A stretch of DNA of 38,776 nucleotides. Origin: Deltaproteobacteria bacterium (GTDB lineage: Bacteria; Myxococcota_A; UBA796; CAJQPC01). A program made the translations under genes and the position numbers. The notes below the pieces were generated by a model that was not told where the DNA came from, searched no databases, and saw only the letters and a program-made list of their open reading frames with translations. Each line of letters starts with the position of its first letter. Within the stretch, counting starts at the first letter, position 1. Location of the stretch: contig JADKFE010000130.1 of assembly GCA_016717595.1 (NCBI GenBank), positions 1-38,776 on the forward strand. Direction: 5' to 3'. This document shows, one piece after another, positions 23,949-34,929 of this stretch.

Positions 23949-26027
23949 TGTCGTCCGCCGACCTGCTGATCGAGGTTCGTTGTGAGGAGCTGCCGGTCTC
24001 GATGATCGGCCCGGCCTTGGACGGCCTGGAGTCGGGCCTTCTGGCCTTGCTCAAGGGCGTTGAGCACGGCGCCGCCCGCGCCTTCTCGACGCCGCGCCGC
24101 CTCTGCGTCGTGGTGGAGGGCGTGGCCGGGGCGCGCCCGGTCGAGGACCGCTACGTTCATGGCCCCAACCTCAGCGTCGCCAAAAAAGACGGCGCCTGGA
24201 CCGGCGCGGCCCTGGGCTTCGCCAAGAAGAACGGCGTAGGCGTCGAAGCGCTGGTGGAGATCGACGGCCCCAAGGGTGACCGCGTCATCGCCGCGCGTTT
24301 CTCCGCGGGCGGGGAGACCACCCCGGCCCTGATCGCGGGCGGGCTTGAGGCGCTGATCTTGGGCCTGCCGTTCAAGAAGTCGATGCGCTGGGGCAGCGGC
24401 GCGGCCCGCTGGGGTCGGCCCTTCCACCAGGTGATCGCGGTCTACGGCGGCGCGCGCATCGACGCCACCGTCGCCGGGATCCCCACCACCGACGCCGTCA
24501 TCGGCCACCGCCTCTCGACCTTGGCGCCGGGCCCCGTCGCGAACGCCGAGACTTACCTCGCCGCCCTTCGGGATCGCCATGTGTTGGCCGATCGGGCCGA
24601 GCGCCGCGCCGTGATCCGTGAGGGCCTCGCCGCCGTCGCCGCGGGCCGCGGGGTGGAGGTCGCCTTGAACGAGGCGCTCATCGACGAGGTGACAGACCTG
24701 GTGGAGTGGCCCGTGCCCCTGGCCGCCACCTTCGCTGAAGAGCTGCTGCACCTGCCGCCGCGCCTGCTCGTCGAGTCGATGCGCGTGAACCAGCGCGTCT
24801 TCCCGACCTTGCGCGACGGTCAGCTCACGAACGTCATCTTGACCGTGAGCAACAACCCCTTCGGCGACGCCGCGCTCATCGCTGAAGGCAACAAGCGGGT
24901 GCTCGCCGCGCGGTTCTACGACGCGCAGTTCTTCTACGCTGAAGACCGCAAGACGCCCCTGGCCCAGCACGGCGAGGGCCTGGTGAAGATGCGCTGGGTG
25001 AAGGGCCTGGGCACCATGGCCGACAAGCAGGAGCGCATCGGCACCTTGGCGCAGTCCTTGGCGAGCCTGCTCGGCGCGGACCCGCTGGTGGCGTTCCAGG
25101 CGGGCTCCTTGGCCAAGGCCGATCTCTTGACCTTGATGGTCGGCGAGTTCCCCGAGCTGCAGGGCCACATGGGGCGGCTCTACGCCCAGAACGACGGCCT
25201 CGACGCCAAGGTCGCCTTGGCGATTGAGGAGCATTACCTCCCGCGCTTCGCCGCCGACGGCCCGCCGACGAGCGCCGCCGGTCAGACCGTGGGCCTCGCC
25301 GACCGCTTAGACACCCTCGCCGGCTGCTTCGGCATCGGCTTGGTGCCCAAAGGCAGCGCCGACCCCCAAGGGCCTGCGCCGGGCGGCGAACGGTGTGCTG
25401 GCGATCCTCTTCGCCTCGGGCCGCGCCGTGCCGCTCACGGCCTTGGTCGGCGCCGCCCTCGACGGCTACGAGGCCCGCGAGGGCAGCGCCGTCGTCATCC
25501 GCCGCGACCGCGCCGAGGTGATGGCCCAGGTGACGCAGTTCATCCTGGAGCGCCTGCGCGCCCAGCTCAAGGACGAGGGCTACGCCACGGAGCTCGTCGA
25601 CGCCGTGCTCAGCGCGGGCGGCGACGAGGTGCGCGGCCTGCTCGCCCGGGTGGACGCCTTGGCCACCTTGGCCCGCTCCGGCGGCTTCGGGGAGCTGGTG
25701 CAGCTCGTGAAGCGCGTGCAGAACATCTCCAAAGACCACGACAGCGCCGTGTATGACGCCGCCGCGCTGCCCGAGCCCGCCGAGCGCGCCTTGGCCGAGG
25801 CCTTCGAGTCCGCCCGGGACGAGGTCAACGCCGCCTTCGCCCGCGTAGACGTCGGCGCGGCCCTGGCGCGTATGATCCAGCTCCGCCCCGCCGTGGCTCT
25901 GTTCTTCGACCAGGTGCTCGTGATGGCTGAAGACGAGGCCTTGCGGCGCAACCGCCTCGGCCTCTTGCGTGCCGTCGCCGAGCTGTTCCGGTCTGTGGCA
26001 GACTTCCGTAACCTCAGCGCGGAGTGA
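23948..26027 (+). CDS. glyS: glycyl-tRNA synthetase beta subunit (one-base frameshift)
   Basis: The ATG overlaps the glyQ stop (TGATG). The N-terminus L-L-I-E-V-R-C-E-E-L-P is the GlyS signature. Later motifs include F-K-K-S-M-R-W, H-R and E-G-K/N-K-R-V-L-A-A-R-F-Y-D-A. The frame breaks in CAAGGGCCTG (about 25369-25378). Removing one G gives G-S-A-D-P-Q-G-L-R-R-A-A-N-G-V-L-A-I-L, the conserved family motif, and the ORF runs on to TGA 26027. The corrected length is 692 residues, normal for GlyS. An essential gene next to an intact glyQ is unlikely to be truly broken, so the extra base is probably a sequence error. The beta subunit binds the tRNA. Confidence 0.95.
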
Positions 26028-26062
26028 GCCCAGGCGCTCTCCGCACACCCCCGGAGTCCGAG

Positions 26063-28708
<2,646 letters not shown>

Positions 28709-28734
28709 TGCCCGCTCGGCAGGCGCTCTCGTGT

Positions 28735-28756
28735 GGGGGCGTGGCGAAGCGCCCCC
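28735..28756 (+). terminator. strong GC hairpin after ppdK
   Basis: GGGGGCG (28735-28741) pairs exactly with CGCCCCC (28750-28756) around an 8-nt loop in the 72-bp gap after ppdK. No T-run follows, so it may be a factor-assisted terminator or an mRNA 3'-end stabiliser. Confidence 0.5.
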
Positions 28757-28780
28757 GCCTGGGATAGCCTGCTTGGCCTT

Positions 28781-31700
28781 ATGATGATCCGCTTCCCATC
28801 ACGCGCCGTGGCCTTCGCGGCGCTCTTTGTCGGCCCAGGCTGCCTGGAGTCGCTCTCTTCCCCAACGGTCGGGGAGTGCGCGGTCTACCCCAAAGGCGTC
28901 TACGACTACGGCGAGATCGGCATCGGGTCTTGCCTCGCGGGCCCGATCGGCATGGAGTGGGTCGAGGATCCCCTCTCGCCGGGGCGCTACAACCTGCTCG
29001 TGGCGAACGCCAACCCGATGATGGACTTCACCGGCGGCAACCTCGTCTCCATCGACATCGACGCGGCGCCCCGGGACGGCTCACGCACGCTCATCTCCGA
29101 CATCGCGCGCTCCCACCTCGACATGCCGAGCTTCCCCGGGAGCCTCGCGCTGGTGCCCGAGCGGGGCCTGGCCCTGGTCACCAACCGCCTGAGCGACGAG
29201 TCCCGCACCCGCGTCGGCTTTGACGACCTGTACTTCGTCGACGTCACCGACCCAGGTGCGCTGGCCTTCGCCCCGGCGGGCCCCGACGGCGAGACGCACC
29301 TCACGCTGATGAGCGACCCGGTGCCGATGCTCGTCGATGATGACGCCGGGCGGGCGTATGTCGGCAACATGACGTCCCACACGATCTCCGTCGTGGACGT
29401 GCTGGCCAACCCCATCGACGTCATCGACGCGCGGCCCCGGGCGCGCATCACGCCGGGCCGCTTCTTTGACCACGACGGCTCTGGCTCCCAGGTCGAGATC
29501 GCCCGCACCGAGCTCGACGACGCTGAGCTCGTGCTCAACCAAGACTGGACCCTACGTTACGCCGAGGGCGTTCACCGCATGTGGGTGCCCGAGGCCGAGG
29601 GCCTGCGCCGCTACGAGTCCCCCGACGCCGTGGGCTTCTTCTCCGTCGGCTTCGGCCCCGAGGCCAAGGTTGAGGATCTGATCGAGGGCACGGGCCTTGA
29701 AGACCCCCAGCCCTACTCCGTGGGCGGCGTGCTGTTCATGTCCTTTGTGGACCCAGGCGAAGGCAGCATCCGCCTGCTCACCCACAACGACGATGAGCTC
29801 TCGGCCTGGACCGACCCCGGCGGCGCCTTGCTGCGCCCGGCGGACGGCGAGTGGGACGAGCGCCTCGGCGGCCCGACCATCGCCCAGGTCGATGGCCTGT
29901 TTTACCTGTTCTACGATGGGGTCGACGCCGACGGTGTGGGCCGCATCGGCCTGGCCACGGCGGGCGACGGCCTGAACTACCGGCGCGAAGGCGCGCTCAT
30001 CGAGCCCGGCGCGGGCGCGCATGACAGCGAGCGTGTGGCCGACCCGGCCTTGTGGTTTGACGACCAGGCCCAGGTCTGGCGCATGTTCTACAGCGCCTTT
30101 GACGGCGCCACCTGGACGATCGGCCACGCCGAGTCCACAAACCTCGTGGACTGGACGCCCGACGCCACGCCGAGCTTCGCCCCTGAAGACGGCGCCGATG
30201 TCGGCGCGCCGGTGGTGGTCTACGTCAGCGGTGAGCTTCGCCTGTACACCGCCCGGCGTGATGAGGATGGCCTGTGGGACCTCGCCTTGGCCCGCAGCCC
30301 CGACGGCGTGCGCTGGACCGATGAAGGTGTGGTCGTCGAGCTGAACTTAGAGGGCGACGAGCCCCCCGGCGTCGGCTTGGCCTCGGCGGTGAGTGAGGTC
30401 TGGGGCTTAGACGGCTCGGGCCTCGGCACGCTGCAGGTCACCTACACGGCGGGGGACGTGCTCGTCGCGTCGAGCTACGGCTACGCGGTGCAGCTCAGCG
30501 CCGGGGCGCTCCTCGGCCCCGACGACATGCCCGCTGAAGGCGAAGACGGCGTGCAGGCCGACTCTTACCTGCCCGATGAGGGCCTGCTCTACCTGAGCCT
30601 CACCCGCCAGGTCAGCGGCGTAGACCAAGGCGCCATCGGCATGGCGTCTTGGAGCGGTGAGGGCCTGCCCCGGGTGTCCCAAGAGCCGATCTTGACCGGC
30701 GCTGAAGGCGCCTTCGACGCCGCGGGCGTGTCCAACCCCGTCGTCTTTGAGGGCCCCGACGGCGGCTACCTCATGCTCTACGCGGGCCAAGACGCCGAGG
30801 GCCGCGTGGCCATCGGCCTCGCCGAGAGCGACGACGGCCTCGTCTGGTCCACGGATCACACCATCGCCCTCGATCGGGGCGAGGAGTGGGACTCCCTCTC
30901 GGTCACCCCCGGCTCGGTCGTGGTCGAGGGCGACGGCAGCTACTCCCTCTGGTACACCGGCGCCGACGGCAGCCGCTCACGCATCGGCCGGGCGACGTCC
31001 CCCGACGGCCGGACCTGGACCCGGGCGAGCGACACCTTCGAGCTGGGCACCGGCGCCCCGGGCGAGCTCGACGACAGCGCCGTGCGCCACCCCTTCGTGC
31101 GGGTGGAGGACGGCGTCGAGCACCTCTGGTACGCGGGCTTTGACGGCGACGTGTGGAGCGTCGTCTACGCCAGCCGCCCCAGCGGCGACGCCGAGTGGAC
31201 CCGCGCCGTCTACCCCGGCAGCGACCGCGCCCGGCCCGTCATCCAGAGCCGCGGCGGCAACTTCGACGCGAACGGCGCCTATCGCCCCGTCGTCTTCCGC
31301 GACGAGCTCGGCGTCTACCGCGTGCTCTACACCGGTCAAGACGGCCTGCGCCCGCGGGTTGGGCTCGCTGAAGGCCTCACCCCTGATCGCCTGTACCGCG
31401 TCTCCCGGGCGCCGAGCGTCGGCGACGTGGTCGAGTTCAGCACCATCGCCGGAGATGAGAACGACGAGGAGGCCATCCCCTTAGAGCAGGCCGTAGACGG
31501 CTTCCAGCAGACCTTGGGCCTCGGCGTCTCGTCCATGGTCGTAGACGAGGAGCGCGGCTTCCTCTACGCCTCGTCCCGTTTTGCCTCCTACATCTACGCC
31601 TTCGACATCCGCGACGACTCCGACACCTTGTCCGGCGACGACAAGGTCAATGAGCTTGAGGCCGTGCTCGTCGCGAACACCGATGTTGGCGCGACGGCCT

Positions 31701-32191
31701 TCCGCGGCCTGTTCATCCCTGAAGGCACCGACCTGCTCTACGCGCTCAACAGCGAGCCCGAGTCGGTGATGATCTTCGACCTCGCCGCGGTTGAAGACCG
31801 CAGCGTCGCTCGCGCCGAGCGTGACGCGGTCATCGGCGTTCTGCCCGCTCCGCGTGAGGAGCGTGACGCGGGCGGCCGCACCACGGCGTTCATCGGCCCG
31901 TCTGGCATCACCCAGGTCGATCACCTGCTCTTCGTCGCCAACTTCAACGCCAACAGCGTGAGCGTCTACGACCTTCGCCTGGGCGCCTTTGGAGAGCTGG
32001 TCTACGAGATCCGCAACGTCGGCGAGAACCCCCACGCCCTGAGCGTCTCCCCCGACGGCTCCTTGCTCGTCGTCGCCAACATGATCGGTGAGGTGCGCCG
32101 CGACGTGGTCTCCTCGACGCTCACCCTCATCGACCTTGACCCTGTGAGCCCGACCTATCTCCAGATCGTCGGCTGGATCGTGAACCAGTGA
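28781..32191 (+). CDS. large lipoprotein: YVTN-type propeller interrupted by GH43/sialidase-like blades
   Basis: 1136 residues from ATG 28781 (or the adjacent ATG at 28784). The signal ends F-V-G-P-G-C (Cys21), marking a lipoprotein. Residues about 45-200 hold YVTN-type beta-propeller strands (N-L-V-S-I-D-I-D, A-Y-V-G-N-M-T-S-H-T-I-S-V-V-D-V). Residues about 215-870 hold repeated blades of the GH43/GH32/sialidase kind, each near [IV]-G-x-A-x-S-x-D-G-x-x-W and Y-L-x-Y-x-G; about eight can be counted. Residues about 890-1135 return to YVTN strands (L-F-V-A-N-F-N-A-N-S-V-S-V-Y-D-L). No clear glycosidase triad was identified, so binding or a structural role is as likely as catalysis. The stop overlaps the next start by 4 bp. 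Confidence 0.8.
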   Translation: MMIRFPSRAVAFAALFVGPGCLESLSSPTVGECAVYPKGVYDYGEIGIGSCLAGPIGMEWVEDPLSPGRYNLLVANANPMMDFTGGNLVSIDIDAAPRDGSRTLISDIARSHLDMPSFPGSLALVPERGLALVTNRLSDESRTRVGFDDLYFVDVTDPGALAFAPAGPDGETHLTLMSDPVPMLVDDDAGRAYVGNMTSHTISVVDVLANPIDVIDARPRARITPGRFFDHDGSGSQVEIARTELDDAELVLNQDWTLRYAEGVHRMWVPEAEGLRRYESPDAVGFFSVGFGPEAKVEDLIEGTGLEDPQPYSVGGVLFMSFVDPGEGSIRLLTHNDDELSAWTDPGGALLRPADGEWDERLGGPTIAQVDGLFYLFYDGVDADGVGRIGLATAGDGLNYRREGALIEPGAGAHDSERVADPALWFDDQAQVWRMFYSAFDGATWTIGHAESTNLVDWTPDATPSFAPEDGADVGAPVVVYVSGELRLYTARRDEDGLWDLALARSPDGVRWTDEGVVVELNLEGDEPPGVGLASAVSEVWGLDGSGLGTLQVTYTAGDVLVASSYGYAVQLSAGALLGPDDMPAEGEDGVQADSYLPDEGLLYLSLTRQVSGVDQGAIGMASWSGEGLPRVSQEPILTGAEGAFDAAGVSNPVVFEGPDGGYLMLYAGQDAEGRVAIGLAESDDGLVWSTDHTIALDRGEEWDSLSVTPGSVVVEGDGSYSLWYTGADGSRSRIGRATSPDGRTWTRASDTFELGTGAPGELDDSAVRHPFVRVEDGVEHLWYAGFDGDVWSVVYASRPSGDAEWTRAVYPGSDRARPVIQSRGGNFDANGAYRPVVFRDELGVYRVLYTGQDGLRPRVGLAEGLTPDRLYRVSRAPSVGDVVEFSTIAGDENDEEAIPLEQAVDGFQQTLGLGVSSMVVDEERGFLYASSRFASYIYAFDIRDDSDTLSGDDKVNELEAVLVANTDVGATAFRGLFIPEGTDLLYALNSEPESVMIFDLAAVEDRSVARAERDAVIGVLPAPREERDAGGRTTAFIGPSGITQVDHLLFVANFNANSVSVYDLRLGAFGELVYEIRNVGENPHALSVSPDGSLLVVANMIGEVRRDVVSSTLTLIDLDPVSPTYLQIVGWIVNQ

Positions 32192-34071
32192 GCCGCGCCT
32201 CCGTCCGCTTCCCCCGTGGTCTCGTCGCCGCCGTCTCGCTCTTGGGCCTCGGCTGCCAGCAGTCGATCTCGATTGAGGGCGCGTTCAACGGGCCCGCCGG
32301 CGTCGCCACGCTCTTGCCTGAAGAGGGTGGGCCGTTTGACGACCCCATCGCGCTGGTGTCCAACAGCCGCGACGGCGAGATCGTCGCCTTGGACATCAAG
32401 CACGGCTGGCTCCTCGCCACCACGCCCGCCGCGCCGTTTCTGGCGTCGTTGCCCCTGCCCACGGGCCGCTCCCGCCTGCTCGGCGAGCTGGTGGCCTGGG
32501 CCCCCGACGCCGAGACGGTCACCGTCTTCGCCGCCGACCACAGCACCCGCCGCCTCATCGAGGCGCCGTGGGTGACCGGCGTGACCGAGGCCGGGGTGCC
32601 GGTGATCGCCGCCGCCGTGGTGGTGGATGAGCCCGTGTTCGCCGACAACGACCAGAGCGGCGACGCGGTCACCGCGGTGAGCCTCGTCTTACGCCAAGGC
32701 GCGGCGGCCACCGAGACCTGGACGCTCACCCACAACGGCGCCACCTGGGACGTCATCGGCAGCCGCTCGGGCCGCCTGCAGCGCGCCGCCCAGACCGGCC
32801 AGCCCTACCTCGCCGACGGCGGCGCGTTTGAGCTGCTGCTCAGCGGCGCGGCCACCAAAGGCGACACCTTCACCTTCTCCGTCGACACCGGCCTCATCGA
32901 GCACGACCTCGGCGGCTACGTCGAGGATCTCCACCTCGCCCGCCCCGAGGGCCTGCTCATCGCCTCGGTGATCGACCCCGAGCTGGCCGAGGGCCACCTG
33001 AGCTTCTTTGACCCCGCCGCCGGGGCCATCGTCGGCACGCTCACCTTGGGCCCTGGCGCCCAGCCCGGCCGCGTCACCACCGACCCCACGGGGGAGCTGC
33101 TCTACGTCGCTGACGCCCGCTCGCCGGTGGTCTACGAGGTGCTCTTGGACCTCGACGACCCGGCGTCGAGCGCCGTGCGCTCGTTGTCCGTGGCCGCCCC
33201 GGCGGTGGACGTGGCGTGGCAAGGCGACGGCACCTACGAGCACCTCTTCGTGGCGCTCGCGGGCATCAACCGCGTCGACATCTACGATCTCGCCGGGGAC
33301 ACCTGGCTCGACGTGAACCCCTACACCGCCGAGATCGACGGCATCATGCTCGACGCCCCGCCCATGGGCCTCGGCGCAAGCCCCGTCGCCGTGCCGCTTG
33401 AGGAGCGCTCCGCCTGGGGCGCGCGCAAGACCGAGCGGGTCGTCGCCATCTCGTCCTTTGAGGGCGAGCTGCTCATCGCTGAGGGCTCCACGGGCTGCCT
33501 CGCCATCACCCGCGACGGCCCCGACGCCGAGCTCGACGAGTCGAACCCGTTCACGGACAAGTCGCCGATCTCCAGCGAAGATCTGGTGGTCTCCGAGAGC
33601 TCCCTCCGCTCGGTCATCGTGAACCGCTGCGGCGGCCTCGCCCGCACAGAGGCGTGGACGGCCACCTTCGACCAGACGACGGCCACCTGGGAGGTCGAGG
33701 GCACACGCTCCGGCCTCCAGACCAGCCGGGCGCGCAGCGACGAGCGCTACGTCAGCGACGGCGGCGAGATCTCCTTCCGGATCCTCAGCGGCGATCTGCC
33801 GTACAGCGAGGGCGATCGTTTCTTGTTCTACGTCGATGACGGGCTCATGCGGGCCACGGGCGACCGCGACAACGACGGCACCCTCGACCAAGGCGAGGAG
33901 CGTTTTGAGGCCCCGGGCCGCCCGGTGATCGTGAGTTACCTCGCGGGCCCTGAAGGCGGCGGCTGGGACGAGGTGAACCGCAAGACGATGGCGCTCTGGC
34001 CGCTGTTGAACAGCGACACCGTCGCCCGCGTGAACCTGTCCTCAGGCGGCATCGAGGTCCTCTGGGACTGA
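32188..34071 (+). CDS. propeller-like lipoprotein with duplicated internal module
   Basis: 627 residues from GTG 32188, overlapping the previous stop (GTGA). The signal ends L-L-G-L-G-C (Cys23). Propeller-like strands (A-L-V-S-N-S-R-D-G-E-I-V-A-L-D; L-L-Y-V-A-D-A-R-S-P-V-V-Y-E-V) make the backbone. A module of about 65 residues occurs twice, at about 175-240 and 490-555, each with T-W-x-V-x-G-[ST]-R-S-G, Y-x-[AS]-D-G-G and a D-x-F-x-F-x-V-D-x-G end. Coupled translation with the preceding lipoprotein suggests that both sit in one envelope complex. Family and substrate are unknown. The tail contains a D-x-D-N-D-G-T calcium-like loop (D-R-D-N-D-G-T-L-D). Confidence 0.75.
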   Translation: MSRASVRFPRGLVAAVSLLGLGCQQSISIEGAFNGPAGVATLLPEEGGPFDDPIALVSNSRDGEIVALDIKHGWLLATTPAAPFLASLPLPTGRSRLLGELVAWAPDAETVTVFAADHSTRRLIEAPWVTGVTEAGVPVIAAAVVVDEPVFADNDQSGDAVTAVSLVLRQGAAATETWTLTHNGATWDVIGSRSGRLQRAAQTGQPYLADGGAFELLLSGAATKGDTFTFSVDTGLIEHDLGGYVEDLHLARPEGLLIASVIDPELAEGHLSFFDPAAGAIVGTLTLGPGAQPGRVTTDPTGELLYVADARSPVVYEVLLDLDDPASSAVRSLSVAAPAVDVAWQGDGTYEHLFVALAGINRVDIYDLAGDTWLDVNPYTAEIDGIMLDAPPMGLGASPVAVPLEERSAWGARKTERVVAISSFEGELLIAEGSTGCLAITRDGPDAELDESNPFTDKSPISSEDLVVSESSLRSVIVNRCGGLARTEAWTATFDQTTATWEVEGTRSGLQTSRARSDERYVSDGGEISFRILSGDLPYSEGDRFLFYVDDGLMRATGDRDNDGTLDQGEERFEAPGRPVIVSYLAGPEGGGWDEVNRKTMALWPLLNSDTVARVNLSSGGIEVLWD

Positions 34072-34101
34072 GCGGCGCGCGCCCCACCGCGAAGGCCGGG
34101 A

Positions 34102-34929
34102 CTAGTCGATGCCGCGCTCTTCGAGGTCGTCCTCGTCCAAGCCCAAGAAGTGCCCGACCTCGTGGAACAAGGTCACCCGCAGCTCATCGACGAGCTGCTC
34201 GTGATCGTGGGCGAATCGCTCCAGATTCCGCCTGAAGATGACGATGGCGCTGGGCAGGTTGGACCAGGGGTCGTGCAGGCTGCGCTCCATGAGCGAGCTG
34301 CCGGAGAAGTAGCCGAGCAGCCCCGTTGGGCTCGCCGGTGGGTCGTAGTGCTGGAGCTGCTCATCGGACGGCAGCTCCTCTAAGATCACCGGCACGTTCG
34401 CCAGGTACTCGCGCAGGGTGGGGTGGAGCTGCACGAGGCACTCGCCGACGACCTGCTCCACCGTCTCGTCGTCCAGCGGCACGGGGAGAGGGAAGGTCTG
34501 GGGGTCGCTGCGCCAGGCCCGGAGGTAGTCGCGCTGGGCCCCGGCGTTGTCGCCGCGGCGCTCGCGGAGCACCCCCCGAATCCAGGCGGCCTCAGGGTGG
34601 CCCGGGTCTTCACGCAGGGCGCGGTTGGCGGCGCGGCGGGACTCGTCCCATCGAAGCTGCTCACACATCACCCCGGAGAGGCCGGCCCAGGCGTCGGCGA
34701 GGTCGGGGCGGCTGAGCACCGCGGCGCGGTAGGCGCCTTCAGCCTCGCCCAAGCGGTCTTGTTCACGCAGGGCTTGGCCCAACAACAGGCAGACGTCCGC
34801 GTTGCGGGGGTCTAGGGCCAGGGCGCGGCGACAGGTGGCCTCGGCCTCCTCAAACTGGCCCTCCTCCAGCGCGGCCGTGGCCTCGCGGAGGAGCGTGTGC
34901 AGGAGGGAGTCGTCCGTCGTCGGTCGCAT
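34102..34929 (-). CDS. TPR protein with C-terminal zincin (PF06262-type metallopeptidase)
   Basis: 275 residues. Residues 10-145 contain about four TPR motifs (A-x-x-x-C-R-R-A-L-A-L-D-P-R-N-A-D; A-Y-R-A-A-V-L-S-R-P-D-L). Residues 170-275 match the small zincin_1 family: L-P-S-A-I-V-I-F-R-R-N-L, then H256-E-V-G-H260-F-L-G-L-D-E, the HExxHxxGxxD zinc motif. No signal peptide is visible, so it should be cytoplasmic. Fusion of this minimal protease to TPRs suggests a docking partner. Its ATG overlaps the stop of the upstream J-like/PEGA gene (TGATG), so that protein is the obvious candidate. Confidence 0.85.
   Translation of the reverse strand: MRPTTDDSLLHTLLREATAALEEGQFEEAEATCRRALALDPRNADVCLLLGQALREQDRLGEAEGAYRAAVLSRPDLADAWAGLSGVMCEQLRWDESRRAANRALREDPGHPEAAWIRGVLRERRGDNAGAQRDYLRAWRSDPQTFPLPVPLDDETVEQVVGECLVQLHPTLREYLANVPVILEELPSDEQLQHYDPPASPTGLLGYFSGSSLMERSLHDPWSNLPSAIVIFRRNLERFAHDHEQLVDELRVTLFHEVGHFLGLDEDDLEERGID

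Noticed and set aside
23777..25234. Long minus-strand open frame opposite glyQ/glyS, and another at 26813-28126 opposite ppdK
   Set aside because: The plus-strand genes are certain, so the antisense frames result from GC bias.
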